Source: Erwinia endophytica (GTDB lineage Bacteria > Pseudomonadota > Gammaproteobacteria > Enterobacterales > Enterobacteriaceae). From it: a stretch of 64,000 bases of DNA. Shown in pieces: positions 9,577 to 20,900 of the stretch. The stretch spans positions 62,001-126,000 of the forward strand of contig NZ_RQVV01000061.1 in the NCBI RefSeq assembly GCF_009295515.1, given 5' to 3'. Made by a program: the position numbers and the translations under genes. The notes under the pieces were generated by a model. That model ran no database searches. It was given only the letters and a program-made list of their open reading frames with translations, and was not told the DNA's origin. The stretch's first letter is position 1. Every line of letters begins with the position of its first letter.

Positions 9577-11412
9577 TTATTCCGCCAGCCTCTCCACCAG
9601 GCCACTGCGACGCAAGGTCCGCATTTTCACCGCCTTGTTGAATACGCGGTGGTCCGCGTACAGCGTTAGTCGCAACCTTGCCCGGGTGATAGCAGTATAG
9701 ACCAGCTCTCTCGTCAACACTGGCGTAAACTGATTCGGTAGCACCAAAAGCGTATGCTCGAATTCTGAGCCCTGCGACTTGTGCACCGTCATGGCAAAAG
9801 CGGTATCATGCGGTGGTAACCGGCTGGGCTGCACCGCCTTGATCGTCCCATCCGGCAGTGGAAAGAACACTTTCAGTTCCCCTTCTTCATCGTTCATGGC
9901 AATACCAATATCGCCATTAAACAAGCCCAACGCACTATCATTACGGGCAATCATCACTGGGCGACCGACGTACCATTTGCCGCTGACGCCAGGTACGCGG
10001 TGGATCAACCTTTTATTTTGCAGCGCCGCTTCAATGCGCTCATTCAGCCCCATCACACCGAAAGGCCCTTCACGCAATGCGCACAACAATTGAAAGCGAC
10101 CAAAGGCCTCAAGCACTTGTGCGGGTTGTCCTCCCTGTCGCAGTTGCAACAGATAATCCTGATAACCAGCGACACCGCTGTCCAGCAGATGCTGATAGTC
10201 CTCACGGCGACTCAACGAGCAGCGGGCAATATCACTGAATCCTGCCGTAAAGACTTGCTCTACCTGCCGGATATCACCAGCATTAACCGCCAGCGCCAAC
10301 TGTCCGATACCGGAAGAAGCATCAAAGCGATAGCTTTTACGCAGCAGGCAAATACTGTCACGCACTGCTGGCGCCGTCTGATCCTCGTTTCCGGCAATCA
10401 GACAACCAGTAAGACGCGTCAACTCTTCGGCCCGCTGACGGCTGTATCCCGCCTCAGCACAACGACAAATATCACCCAACACTGCACCAGCCTCTACAGA
10501 GGCCAGTTGATCGCGGTCCCCAAGGAAAATCACTCTCGCCTGCGGTGGCAACGCCGCAATCAAGTTAGCCATCATCGGTAAATCAACCATCGACGCTTCG
10601 TCCACCACCAGCAGATCCAGGTGCAACGGGTTACCCGCGTGATAGCGCATCCGCTGACTGCCCGGCACCGCACCAAGCAGACGGTGCAAAGTGGTGGCCT
10701 CCGCTGGAAAACGCTGCTTTTCAACTTCGCTGATATCCAGTCGCTGCAACGCTTTACCCAGCGATTCGGTCAGGCGCGCCGCAGCTTTGCCGGTCGGCGC
10801 CGTAAGACAAATTCGCAGATTTCCACTGGACAGTTCCAGCAATGAAGCCAACAACTTCGCCACCGTGGTGGTTTTTCCGGTGCCGGGGCCACCAGAAATC
10901 ACCGCAATCTGCCGGGTAATGGCCACTGCGGCAGCAATTTTCTGCCAGTTATCGGGCTGCTGGCCGAAGTGACGATCCAATACCGAACGCAAACGGTCAG
11001 GTTCGAACATCGCCAGAGACGCTTCTTTAAGGATAAACTGCGCTACCCACCCTTCAGACTGCCACATCCGATGCAGATAAAGTCGCTTCTGATGCAGCAC
11101 CAGCGGTCTGGCTAAGGACCCATCACTCACGGCCTCCGTGGCAGGCAGGAGCGTTTGCCAGTCAGGTTCGCCAGCCATCATCCAGAGCTGACGGGCAAGT
11201 TCAGGATCACGCCCGCCAAACAACAACGATTCGGTAAACTGCGCCAGCGGCAAACAGACATGGCCTTCACCCGCTTCTGCGCTGACACAGGCAGCCGCCA
11301 GCATCAGGGCGGGCTGATCATCCGTAGCCACCATACGGGCAAACTGGACATCCAAAGCGCGCAGCAACCGCCGCTCGCTGGCGACCATCAGCAATTCAGC
11401 CATCCCGCTCAT
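9577..11412 (-). CDS. recD: RecBCD exonuclease alpha subunit RecD
   Basis: The protein is 611 residues (E. coli 608), a superfamily 1B helicase. The Walker A loop GGPGTGKTT is at about residues 174-182, the Walker B VVDEASMVD follows about 100 residues later, and helicase motif V/VI (AMTVHKSQGSEF and VYTAITRAR) is near the C-terminus. It is the fast 5'-3' motor of RecBCD. The start overlaps the recB stop by four bases (ATGA), giving translational coupling. It is the last gene of the recC-ptrA-recB-recD run and is convergent with argA. Confidence 0.97.
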   Translation of the reverse strand: MSGMAELLMVASERRLLRALDVQFARMVATDDQPALMLAAACVSAEAGEGHVCLPLAQFTESLLFGGRDPELARQLWMMAGEPDWQTLLPATEAVSDGSLARPLVLHQKRLYLHRMWQSEGWVAQFILKEASLAMFEPDRLRSVLDRHFGQQPDNWQKIAAAVAITRQIAVISGGPGTGKTTTVAKLLASLLELSSGNLRICLTAPTGKAAARLTESLGKALQRLDISEVEKQRFPAEATTLHRLLGAVPGSQRMRYHAGNPLHLDLLVVDEASMVDLPMMANLIAALPPQARVIFLGDRDQLASVEAGAVLGDICRCAEAGYSRQRAEELTRLTGCLIAGNEDQTAPAVRDSICLLRKSYRFDASSGIGQLALAVNAGDIRQVEQVFTAGFSDIARCSLSRREDYQHLLDSGVAGYQDYLLQLRQGGQPAQVLEAFGRFQLLCALREGPFGVMGLNERIEAALQNKRLIHRVPGVSGKWYVGRPVMIARNDSALGLFNGDIGIAMNDEEGELKVFFPLPDGTIKAVQPSRLPPHDTAFAMTVHKSQGSEFEHTLLVLPNQFTPVLTRELVYTAITRARLRLTLYADHRVFNKAVKMRTLRRSGLVERLAE

Positions 11413-14400
11413 TCGGCGTCTCCTTCCTTACCGGCGAACAGAGCATCCAGCGAAGCCACGAATTCAGCATCAGGTCGGGTGCGAAATACACCATTATCAC
11501 TGGATGTACCGTCTACACCGCGCAGGAACAGATAGATAACACCGCCAAAATGTTGCTGATAATCGTAATCCACCAGGCGATGACGCAAATAACGATGCAA
11601 CGCCAGCGTATAGAGCTGATATTGCAAATCGTAACGATGCGACTGCATCGCCTGTGCCATCGCTGTCGGGGTGTAATCCGCCCCGGACTCTCCCAGCCAG
11701 TTCGATTTGTAGTCCAACAGGTAATATTTTCCCTGCCAGCAGAACACCAGGTCGATAAACCCCTTAAGCATCCCCTGAACTTGCTGAAAATTAAGCGGCG
11801 GACAACCTTCTGATAACGGATCGTAACGACGCACCAATGCATCAAGTTTTTGGGCATTCAGCAGGCACTGGATTGGCAGATAAAATTGCAATTCAACCTG
11901 ACGGCTCTCCGTTGGAAGCTGATGCAGGCTAACGCCAGAGTCATCAAGCGGCGTGTGTAAAACGCGCTCCAGCCACACCTTCATTACCGGCAACCAGCCC
12001 GGTTCATACCCCTGAGCTGCCAGTTGTTCGCTGAGCCACGGTTCATCAATCGGTTGGGTGAAGTCGAGCGCTTCAAACAATCCATGAAGAAACGTGCCCG
12101 GCGCGGCGCCTCGTGGAAAACTGTGCGGAGTCAGCGATGCGACCGGCTGTCCTGGCGCTTCACCAACCGCATCCACATCCAGACGAGGCCACAAGTCAAA
12201 AGAAACGCGATGATCCTGCTGCAAGCCCGAATAACTGGTCACCCGCCATTCATCACGCAACTGACGGGTAATTTGCTGACTGCGGAGGGTGGGGAGCGCA
12301 GGTTGTTCGGGTTGCCAGGGATGGTTCTCCGGCGCTCCGGCTTCAGTCACCGCCAGCGCCTCATTCTCCAGCATCCGTAGCTGCTCACGCAGTTGGACGG
12401 CATCGGCAGGCTCTCCCTGCTGAATCAGATAGCCGATAGCACTGCGATGCAAATCGCTGGCTCCCTCTTTTTTACGGTTGCCTTTCACCAACGGCGCAAT
12501 ACCGACGCTACAGTGCCAGACCGATCGCGTCAGGGCAACGTAGAGCAGGCGCAGATCTTCCGCCAGTCGCTCCTGTTCCGCCAGCTCAATACTCTCAGCA
12601 TCATTGCGTAAATCCAGCAGCGCCTGGAAACTCTGCCGGTCATGATAGACCCCCTGTCCTGCCTCCCGATAGTTAGCCGCAAAAGGTAGCCAGACCAGCG
12701 GATACTGCAATCCCTTCGATTTATGGATAGTAACGATTTGCACCAGATGGCGATCACTTTCCAGGCGCAACTGTTGACTGGCCGACTGACCGTCAGGCTG
12801 CGCCACTTCCTGTGCCAGCCAGCGCACCAACGCATGTTCACTGTCCAACTGCGCCGACGCTTCCTGCAACAACTCCCCCAGATGCAGCAGATCCGTCAGA
12901 CGGCGCTCGCCGTTTTCCGATGCCAGCAAGTTTTCGGCTATCTGCCGATTGACCATCAGCTCGCGCAGCATTGGCAACACGCCCCGCTTTAGCCAGCGCT
13001 GACGGTAGCGATCAAATTCGTCCACCAGTGCATCCCACTGCCGCTCATCGTGGCTCAGCGCCTCCAGTGTCAATGCATCCAACCCAAAGATACTGGTCGC
13101 CAATGCACTGCGTAAAATTCTTTCCTGTTCTGGCGCCAGTACCGCTTGCAGCAGCCACAGCATTTCGCGGGCTTCCGGGGTGCTAAACACGCTATCGCGG
13201 TTGGAGAGATAAACCGAAGGGATATTCAGGCCATTCAGCGCTTCACGCATAATCGACGCTTCCCCCCGGCTACGGACCAGGATGGTGATATCAGAAGCCT
13301 GCACCGGACGAAGATTATCACCTCTGCCAATCAGCGCGGAGCCCTGCTGACCGGCAGTCAGCCAGTGGCAAATATCCGCCGCGCACTGACGGGCCATGAA
13401 TTGTTGGTAATCACTCACCCCCACACCATCGCCTGGCTGCAACCAGAAGCGCAATGCGGGTTGTTCCGCTCCCGCAACAATAAAGCGCAGAGCGGCATTC
13501 GGCCCGGCAGACGTCACGGCGATGAAGGGGATCTCGCTAAACAGAAAGGGATTTTTCTGTCGACTAAACAGTTGATTAACGCTGTTAACCATCGCAGGGG
13601 ATGAACGCCAGTTAGTCTCCAGCGTATAGTGGGCGCTAACTTCATTACGCGCCTTCATATAAGTGAAAATATCTGCACCGCGAAAAGCATAGATAGCCTG
13701 CTTCGGATCGCCAATCAACAACAGCGCATGCTCAGGTTGCCGGGCATAAAGCGTGCGAAAAATGCGGTACTGTTGCGGATCTGTATCCTGGAATTCATCG
13801 ATCAGCGCGACCGGATAGCGCTCCCGGATAGCGGCGGCAAGCGCGTCTCCACCAGGCTGATGCAGCGCACCATCAAGCTTACCCAGCAAATCATCAAAAC
13901 CAAGCTGCGCGTTGAGCCGCTTCTCTTTTTGCGTCACGAAACGGATTTCACTTAACGCGCGAGCAATCACTAAATCGCGTAGCGACAGAGGTTCCGCCAG
14001 AAAACGGTCAATCTGCTCAAACAATGGATGCTGCGGAGGCGTTCCTTTTTTAGTTTTCTCCCACAATATCCGCTGACCGAAACGCTCCAGTTCCTTCGGG
14101 AAACGGTAATCGAGCGTCTCTTCAAGCGCCCACTGATTGAGCTTTTCCAGCCAGCCAGGTAAGTGTTTACTGCTGTAGCTACGCTTGTCGACACCTGACT
14201 GTGCAATCAGATCGTGCAAATTACCTGCCGCCAGCCACGCGGCCTTTAGCTGGTCGATCTGCGCAATAATTTTCTCATGGCGTTCAACAAATGTTTCCTG
14301 CAAATTGGGTGGATATTTGAGTGCAGGCGCCTCACCATTCAGCCAGGGCGAAAGCGTGGCCAGCAGTTGTTCCGGTCCCTGCCACATTTGGGTTATCACC

Positions 14401-14942
14401 CGCGCAATCGGCAACGGCAACGGATAGCAGTAACGTCGCCAAAAATCCGCTGCGGCTTGACGTCTCAGGGGACGTTCATCCTCAATCAATTGTTGTTCAA
14501 ACAGCATGCCGGACTCAAACGCATTGAGGTTCAGCATACGCTGACAAAAACCGTGAATGGTAAATATCCCCGCGTCATCCATCTGTCGTTCAGCAGCCAA
14601 CAGCCAGGCCGCAGCCTGTGGCAAATCATCAATTTCCCGCAACAATTGAGCCAGCATGCTATCGGCAGAATGCCCGCGGACGCAGGCAATACGCAACGTA
14701 TGAATATTATCGCGGATCCGACCACGCAACTCTGCTGTGGCCGCCTCGGTAAAGGTCACCACTAGGATTTCCTCCACCGACAACGGCCGGGCATAGGCGG
14801 CATCGCCTCCCAACCCCAACAATAGCCGCAGATACAGCAACCCAATAGTAAAGGTCTTGCCTGTCCCTGCCGAGGCCTCGATAAGTCTTTCACCGTGCAA
14901 AGGCAGAGTCAGGGGATCAAGGCGCAGGGCGGTTGCTGTCAT
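11409..14942 (-). CDS. recB: RecBCD exonuclease beta subunit RecB
   Basis: The protein is 1177 residues (E. coli 1180). The N-terminal UvrD-type helicase has Walker A EASAGTGKTF at residues 22-31 and helicase motifs LIDEFQDTDPQQY and GDPKQAIYAFRGAD. The C-terminal nuclease domain has the metal motif LLDYKSNW near residue 1075, which corresponds to Asp1080 and Lys1082 in E. coli. It provides the 3'-5' motor, the nuclease and RecA loading for double-strand-break repair. Four-base ATGA overlaps tie it to ptrA upstream and recD downstream. Confidence 0.97.
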   Translation of the reverse strand: MTATALRLDPLTLPLHGERLIEASAGTGKTFTIGLLYLRLLLGLGGDAAYARPLSVEEILVVTFTEAATAELRGRIRDNIHTLRIACVRGHSADSMLAQLLREIDDLPQAAAWLLAAERQMDDAGIFTIHGFCQRMLNLNAFESGMLFEQQLIEDERPLRRQAAADFWRRYCYPLPLPIARVITQMWQGPEQLLATLSPWLNGEAPALKYPPNLQETFVERHEKIIAQIDQLKAAWLAAGNLHDLIAQSGVDKRSYSSKHLPGWLEKLNQWALEETLDYRFPKELERFGQRILWEKTKKGTPPQHPLFEQIDRFLAEPLSLRDLVIARALSEIRFVTQKEKRLNAQLGFDDLLGKLDGALHQPGGDALAAAIRERYPVALIDEFQDTDPQQYRIFRTLYARQPEHALLLIGDPKQAIYAFRGADIFTYMKARNEVSAHYTLETNWRSSPAMVNSVNQLFSRQKNPFLFSEIPFIAVTSAGPNAALRFIVAGAEQPALRFWLQPGDGVGVSDYQQFMARQCAADICHWLTAGQQGSALIGRGDNLRPVQASDITILVRSRGEASIMREALNGLNIPSVYLSNRDSVFSTPEAREMLWLLQAVLAPEQERILRSALATSIFGLDALTLEALSHDERQWDALVDEFDRYRQRWLKRGVLPMLRELMVNRQIAENLLASENGERRLTDLLHLGELLQEASAQLDSEHALVRWLAQEVAQPDGQSASQQLRLESDRHLVQIVTIHKSKGLQYPLVWLPFAANYREAGQGVYHDRQSFQALLDLRNDAESIELAEQERLAEDLRLLYVALTRSVWHCSVGIAPLVKGNRKKEGASDLHRSAIGYLIQQGEPADAVQLREQLRMLENEALAVTEAGAPENHPWQPEQPALPTLRSQQITRQLRDEWRVTSYSGLQQDHRVSFDLWPRLDVDAVGEAPGQPVASLTPHSFPRGAAPGTFLHGLFEALDFTQPIDEPWLSEQLAAQGYEPGWLPVMKVWLERVLHTPLDDSGVSLHQLPTESRQVELQFYLPIQCLLNAQKLDALVRRYDPLSEGCPPLNFQQVQGMLKGFIDLVFCWQGKYYLLDYKSNWLGESGADYTPTAMAQAMQSHRYDLQYQLYTLALHRYLRHRLVDYDYQQHFGGVIYLFLRGVDGTSSDNGVFRTRPDAEFVASLDALFAGKEGDAE

Positions 14943-17827
14943 GGCTTGTCGCTTTTCACCGGAAAAGATTGCTGAAGTTTTGACACGTTCTCCCAGGTGG
15001 TGAAATCTTTCGATGCGGCATAATCCGCCTTATCGTGCTGACTTCCAGAGATCTGCGACAATAGCATCAGGCCCTGTGGAGCGATAACCGCCTCATGGAA
15101 GAAGCGGGAGAGCTCTTCTGGCGTCAACGCCTGAATCTGCGCAATCACTTTAGCGCGAGTATCAAAGTGGTAATTCTCGCGGTTGAAGTCCTTACTGAAA
15201 CGTCCGGCTTCTTCATCCAGCGTTTGTGGGCGCTGTTCCAGTTCATTAATCATCGCCGACTGATACTGGGCAAAGTCCGCTTTGCTCATCTCACGCAGGC
15301 GCTTCTCAGCCGTCGGATAAAACGCCTGGAAACGAGTCAGCAGGTAAGCAGGCTGTTTCGCGTTGCTTTGCAGCAAAAAACCAATCCCCCATTGACGACC
15401 TACTGGCATCTGGAAAGAGAACACGGCATAGCCCAGTTGTTCTTCAGTACGCAGCTGATTGTAGAACCACGGCTGGATTATTTGGCTCAGCATGGCGCTA
15501 TTGGCGATGCCGGTATACTCAGCATAACCCAGCGGCACATACAACGCCGCCAGTGCAGAATCCGTGCTGCTGCCAGCCTGCTGCAAGTTTGCCGAGGTTT
15601 TCCTGTCGATGTAAATATACTCACTGTGCCACCAACTTTGGCCTGCGCAGCTCAACTGGGCTTTAACATCACTGGCCAACGCTTTGGTGTTGTCCGCCGT
15701 CATGTTGCCCACCACCATCATCTGCGGAGTCGATTTCTCCAGCAGCATGTTGCGATAGGCCAGCAGATCCTGCAGGGTGATGCCAGACACCAGCTTGCGC
15801 CGCTCAGCGCGCTGGGTATATGGCAATTGAGAAAGCATCTGTACCGGCTGGATCGCCAGTTCAAACGCTTTGCCTTTTTCCGCCGCATCCAACTGCTCCA
15901 GGTACCATGATTTAGCCTGTTCCAGCTGCGGTTGCGTCGGTTCATAGGTAGCATAAATTTTCAGCAGTGCTTGCATCAACTCTGGCAGATGCTGGGTAAA
16001 GCCGCTGACATTAAAGGTGACGCCATTATTCTCACTGGTGGAAAAAATGATACCCGCCACAGAAGCCTGCGAATTAAGTTCATCCAGCGCCAAACCAGCA
16101 AGATAGTCGTTCAGACCAAATAATACCTGATTTTTCGCCGTGCTCATCGCCTCTTTGTTACGTAGAGACAAGGTGATATTGGCTTTCGGATCGTCAGCAT
16201 GGTATTGGCTTGGCATATAGAACACCCGCAGACCCGGCTGGTTCACCAGCTCTTCCGGATGTGGGTATTTACGCCCAGGTTTAATCAGCGAGAAGTCGTC
16301 AGGAATGTACGGATTCAGCACAGGCAACGACAGGGAAATCTTGTCACTGGTAGCCTGCCAGGCAGCAAAACGCTGCGGGGTGATAGTATCCACCTGATAA
16401 GGCGCATTGACAAAATAAGCCATCTTATTATGTGGCTCATTCGGGCTGATATACCAGATACGGGCATTCTGCGGCGTCATACCATCCAGCCGGGCCTTAA
16501 TTGCTTGCGGATCATACTGGTCGGCAAGGTAGGGGGCATCCAGCGTATGGGCAACCGGTACACGTAACATGGTGTCGGCCAGCCATTCGATATAATCCAT
16601 GTCGCGAGTGATCGACGGATAGCGAAAATCCAGATCCAATACATGCGCCATTTCATCAAAATAACGCTTATCAATGCCCTCAACACGTAATTTATTCAGG
16701 TAGCTGAACACGGCGGCAATCACTTCATCCCGATGAGCCAATCCTTTATCGGTCAGTGAAACAGAGATCGAGAATACGCCACCGTTGCGATCAATAACCG
16801 GATCGGCTCCCGCATCGATAGCATCCGCCAAACCGCGGCTTTGCAACCAGTCAGAAAGCGTATTTTTACTACGATTGCCAATCAGGTAAGCAATCAGCGT
16901 GTCGGTTTTGCTGCGAAACTTATCGATATCATTGTCGATACGAAATTCGATTTTCAGTTGCTTACGCGGTTGCGCTGGCACGTAATGAATAATGATGCCT
17001 TTCTGCTTATCAGTCACCACCGGTACCGTAATATCGGGAACGGCCGCATGACGATTCTCCACCCGACCATAAGTATTAACCGCGATTTTCTGCAGCTCTT
17101 CCAGTGGTTTATTACTGTAGATTACCGCTTTCATCAGGTTCGCCGAGTAATAACGCTGGTAAAAGTCCTTCAGCGCTTCTTGCAGATTGCTGCCCGGTTT
17201 GTCTTTTAATGTTTCCAGATTCCCACCGGAAAACAGCGAGCTGGGATGTTGTGGATTGAGCGTTTCCGCTCCCACCTGCGCCATGCGCAACCCGTCACGG
17301 GAGCGGGCCATGGTCAGTTCAGCATTAACCGCATGGCGTTCACGGTCAGCGTTAACCGGATCCAGTAGCGGTTCAGCGATGGCATCGGCCAACCGATCAA
17401 CCGCCGGTTCCAGCGCATCATTTTCCACCTCAAGATAAAACGCTGTACGGTAAGATGCGGTGCTGGCGTTGTGGCTGCCTCCGTGTTTTTTGAGGAATTC
17501 AGCAAGGCTATCAGGCTGCGGATAACGCTTTGAGCCCATCAACAACATATGCTCCAGGTAATGCGCCAGTCCTTGTTGATTGCGAGGGTTCTCTAACGAA
17601 CCCACCGGAATAGTCAACGCTGACAGGGATTTGGTCGCCTGTGGATCGGAAACCAGCAACACTGTCATGCCATTATCAAGGCGGATAGCCTGATATTGAC
17701 GTGGATCTTTTTCACTTTTACGGATCGTTTCAGGAATCAGTTGCCATCCTGATTGCGCCTGAGTCAGTGGACTCCAAAAGGTGACAAACAAGAACAGGGT
17801 GGTGAACCAGACTGCATAACGACGCAT
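14939..17827 (-). CDS. ptrA: Pitrilysin (protease III)
   Basis: The protein is 962 residues with an N-terminal signal peptide (hydrophobic residues 6-23, cleavage near TQAQ), so it acts in the periplasm. It is an M16 inverzincin. The zinc motif HYLEH is at residues 89-93, with the distal glutamate Glu170 in HAVNAELTMA, one residue offset from E. coli. It degrades small peptides. It lies inside the rec cluster, between recC and recB, as in other Enterobacterales, and overlaps the recB start by four bases. Confidence 0.97.
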   Translation of the reverse strand: MRRYAVWFTTLFLFVTFWSPLTQAQSGWQLIPETIRKSEKDPRQYQAIRLDNGMTVLLVSDPQATKSLSALTIPVGSLENPRNQQGLAHYLEHMLLMGSKRYPQPDSLAEFLKKHGGSHNASTASYRTAFYLEVENDALEPAVDRLADAIAEPLLDPVNADRERHAVNAELTMARSRDGLRMAQVGAETLNPQHPSSLFSGGNLETLKDKPGSNLQEALKDFYQRYYSANLMKAVIYSNKPLEELQKIAVNTYGRVENRHAAVPDITVPVVTDKQKGIIIHYVPAQPRKQLKIEFRIDNDIDKFRSKTDTLIAYLIGNRSKNTLSDWLQSRGLADAIDAGADPVIDRNGGVFSISVSLTDKGLAHRDEVIAAVFSYLNKLRVEGIDKRYFDEMAHVLDLDFRYPSITRDMDYIEWLADTMLRVPVAHTLDAPYLADQYDPQAIKARLDGMTPQNARIWYISPNEPHNKMAYFVNAPYQVDTITPQRFAAWQATSDKISLSLPVLNPYIPDDFSLIKPGRKYPHPEELVNQPGLRVFYMPSQYHADDPKANITLSLRNKEAMSTAKNQVLFGLNDYLAGLALDELNSQASVAGIIFSTSENNGVTFNVSGFTQHLPELMQALLKIYATYEPTQPQLEQAKSWYLEQLDAAEKGKAFELAIQPVQMLSQLPYTQRAERRKLVSGITLQDLLAYRNMLLEKSTPQMMVVGNMTADNTKALASDVKAQLSCAGQSWWHSEYIYIDRKTSANLQQAGSSTDSALAALYVPLGYAEYTGIANSAMLSQIIQPWFYNQLRTEEQLGYAVFSFQMPVGRQWGIGFLLQSNAKQPAYLLTRFQAFYPTAEKRLREMSKADFAQYQSAMINELEQRPQTLDEEAGRFSKDFNRENYHFDTRAKVIAQIQALTPEELSRFFHEAVIAPQGLMLLSQISGSQHDKADYAASKDFTTWENVSKLQQSFPVKSDKP

Positions 17828-17965
17828 TAAAACTCCTTAACGATCTCATCTTCTGTCAGCGTTGAGCAGCGCAAAGCGCGACAAATATTTACTCCAGATA
17901 ACTCACTTTCCGGCTGTGTACGAAAAGCAAGCAGAAAAAATGCAAAAAATGGTTATAAAGTAACA

Positions 17966-20900
17966 TTACAGGACGTCTGTCTTCATATCATTCATCTGCA
18001 ACAACGGCAACAGCCACACTTGTGCATGAGCGGTAATCATCTCAACAGTGCTCTCATCCAGCGAACGGAATAACCTTGCCAGATACGGATCACTGCCTTC
18101 CCCCTCCATTTGTACGTTCCCCTGCCATGCCTGTAGTAGCTTGATACGAGCTTTAGCCTGAGTTGCGTCATCATGGAAAACCATCCTTGATTTATCATCA
18201 TAACTGGCTTCAAGCCACGCCCCACCACTCCTGGGCAATAGTAGCAATGGCGCACACATACCCTGTCGGTATCCCGCGATATAACGCTCCAGCCATTCAC
18301 CGGCCTGCGCCGATGGCAACGGCGGAAAACACCACTGGCTCTCTTTGCGCCCCAGCATACGACTTTCACCGGTTCCCCCAGACAGGCAGTAAACCAGATG
18401 TTCCAGCCAGAGCGCCAGACCGTCGCTAAAATTCAACAGGCCAGGGCGCCAACGCAGCAAACCGTCATTCTGCACTTGCGTCAGCCAGCCACTCAGTTGT
18501 AGACCACCAACCTGCAGATTAATTTCCCAGTTGCCGGACTCTTTTCGTTGTTCGCGAACCTGGCAGGCCAACGCTGTCATATCGGTCAGTTGATCCTGCC
18601 AGAATAGCTCGCCCCAGGCGCCATAAGGCAAGTTTCCGGCCGCTCGCTGGCGGTCATACAAAAGTTCTGCGGGATGTTCATCAATCAAAGTATTCAGCAG
18701 TTGGACATTAAGCTGATAACGGCTCAGATTATCCAGCGAGAACGGTTCGGCATCCGGCAATTCAGGATCGGATAACTGAAAATTGACCCCCAACCGCTGG
18801 TTGAAAAAAGCGCGTACCGGATGGCGCCAAAAACGCATCAGTTGCTCAACGCTCAGCTCGGTGATTTCAACCTCAGGCAGCGGCAGCACAAAGGGAGGAT
18901 GCGGTACACCGCTACCGTTTGCCGCGGGCAACCACTCTGCCGCATAACTTTGATACTCCGCCTGCGACGAGAAATTCTCTGCCGCAAACGGCATCCGGCT
19001 ATGCAAATGGTGAAGATGCTTTTCCACGGCAGCCGCGCTGCTGTCCACATCAAGGTCTCTGTCGTCCGGCAGACAAAAGCTCTGACTAATGTACTCAACC
19101 AGCTCGCTGACCAACACCGAAGGAAAACGCTCGGCGTTATCCTGAATCGTCCTGCCGATATAGCTGATATACAATTGCTGCTGAGCGGAGATAAGTGCCT
19201 CCAGGAACAGATAACGGTCATCATCACGGCGACTGCGATCGCCTGTTTTCGGCTGCTGGCTCATCAGGTCAAACCCCAGCGGCGGTAACGTGCGCGGATA
19301 AACACCATCGTTCATTCCCAGCAGACACACCACCTTGAAAGGAATAGAACGCATCGGCATCAACGTACAAAAGTTAACGGATCCAGCGAGGAAACGCTGA
19401 CTCATCCTTTCCTGATCCAGTCTTGCTGCCAGCTCATCACGCAACAGCGACAACGGGATGGTCTGCTGATAGCACGCCTGCATGCCATAGTTAATCGCCT
19501 GTTGCCACTGCGATTCAATCAGCGCCAGCGCAGCTTCGGTATCGGCATCACCGTCGAAAAAATCGTTGAGCAATTCCCGGCACAGCGGCAACCAGCTCTC
19601 CAGCCTGCGTGGTGCCATCAGCCGCTCACGCCAGCGACGCAGGCGCATTAGCAATCCAGCCAAATTGCCTGCCAGTTCGGCTATCAGGCCGCTCGACTCG
19701 TCATAAGGCAGGATCCCCTGCCAGTGTCCGGCTTCACTGCTCATCGCATAGCCCAGCAACATCCGCGTCAGCCCGAATTGCCAGGTATGTTGCCCCGTAG
19801 GCGGGAGCCCCAAATCCCGTAACGTATCGTCATCCAACCCCCAGCGAATACCGGATTCTCCCACCCAGTGCCGCAGACGTCTTAACCCCTCCTCATCGAT
19901 AGAAAAGCGGGCCGCTATCGCCGGGACTTCCAGCAATGCCAACACTTCTTCAGAGGTAAAACGGCTCTCTGGCAGTCGCAACAGTGAAATAAACGCCTGC
20001 AATGCCGGATGGGCCAGGCTGGCGCGGCGGTCAGATATCGAAAATGGCAGATAACGTTCAGACGGAGCGTTACCAAATACTGCCTGAATAAAGGGCGTGT
20101 AAGCATCGATATCCGCCACCATCACGATAATATCGCGAGGCGACAGCTCCGGATCTTTCACCATCAAATCCAGTAACCGGTCCTGCAATACCTCGACCTC
20201 GCGTTGGGGACTGTGACAAAGATGAATACTCACCGAGCGATCGGCAGGATCCAATACTCGTTTATGACGGCTGGTTTCCCACTCCGCCGGGTTCATCCCG
20301 AGCACCGCATGATCGGACAACTCCAACAGGTCATGTTGCAAGCTTTTCAGCAGGTTGCTCGGTTCAATATCAACAAAAGCAAATACTTCATTTTCAAGTT
20401 CCATCCCCTGAAGTAGATAAAGATTATCGCGGCCTAATTTTCCCCACGACGCTAAAAGAGGATTCGGTAAATTTTGCTCTCCCGCCGTATTGAAAAGGGC
20501 TGAGGCATTATCCGGGGACTTAAACAAAGCAATCGGACGGTTATCTTTATAATGCCGCATTCTTCTGGCTTGTAATTTTGCCAGGAAACGATTGTCCTGA
20601 ATATCACCCCAATAATACCGGCAGGGATTGGTGAACAGCAGATGGATATCAATATGCTTACCCAGCGCCTGCAGGGCCTGCAGATAAACAGGCGGCAACG
20701 CGGAAATCCCACAGATAAACACGCGGTCAGGCAGGTTAGCTGGACGTTCAGTGCTGTTTTCCAGCACCGCAATAAAACGGGTATAGAGGTTGGCGCGATG
20801 CCACTCCGGCTGCCCCAGTTCACGCGTGTATTCCACCAGTGCCGACCACAGAGGAGCTTGCCATTGCTGAGCCTCCCCCAGTTCGGCAACCGCCTGTCCC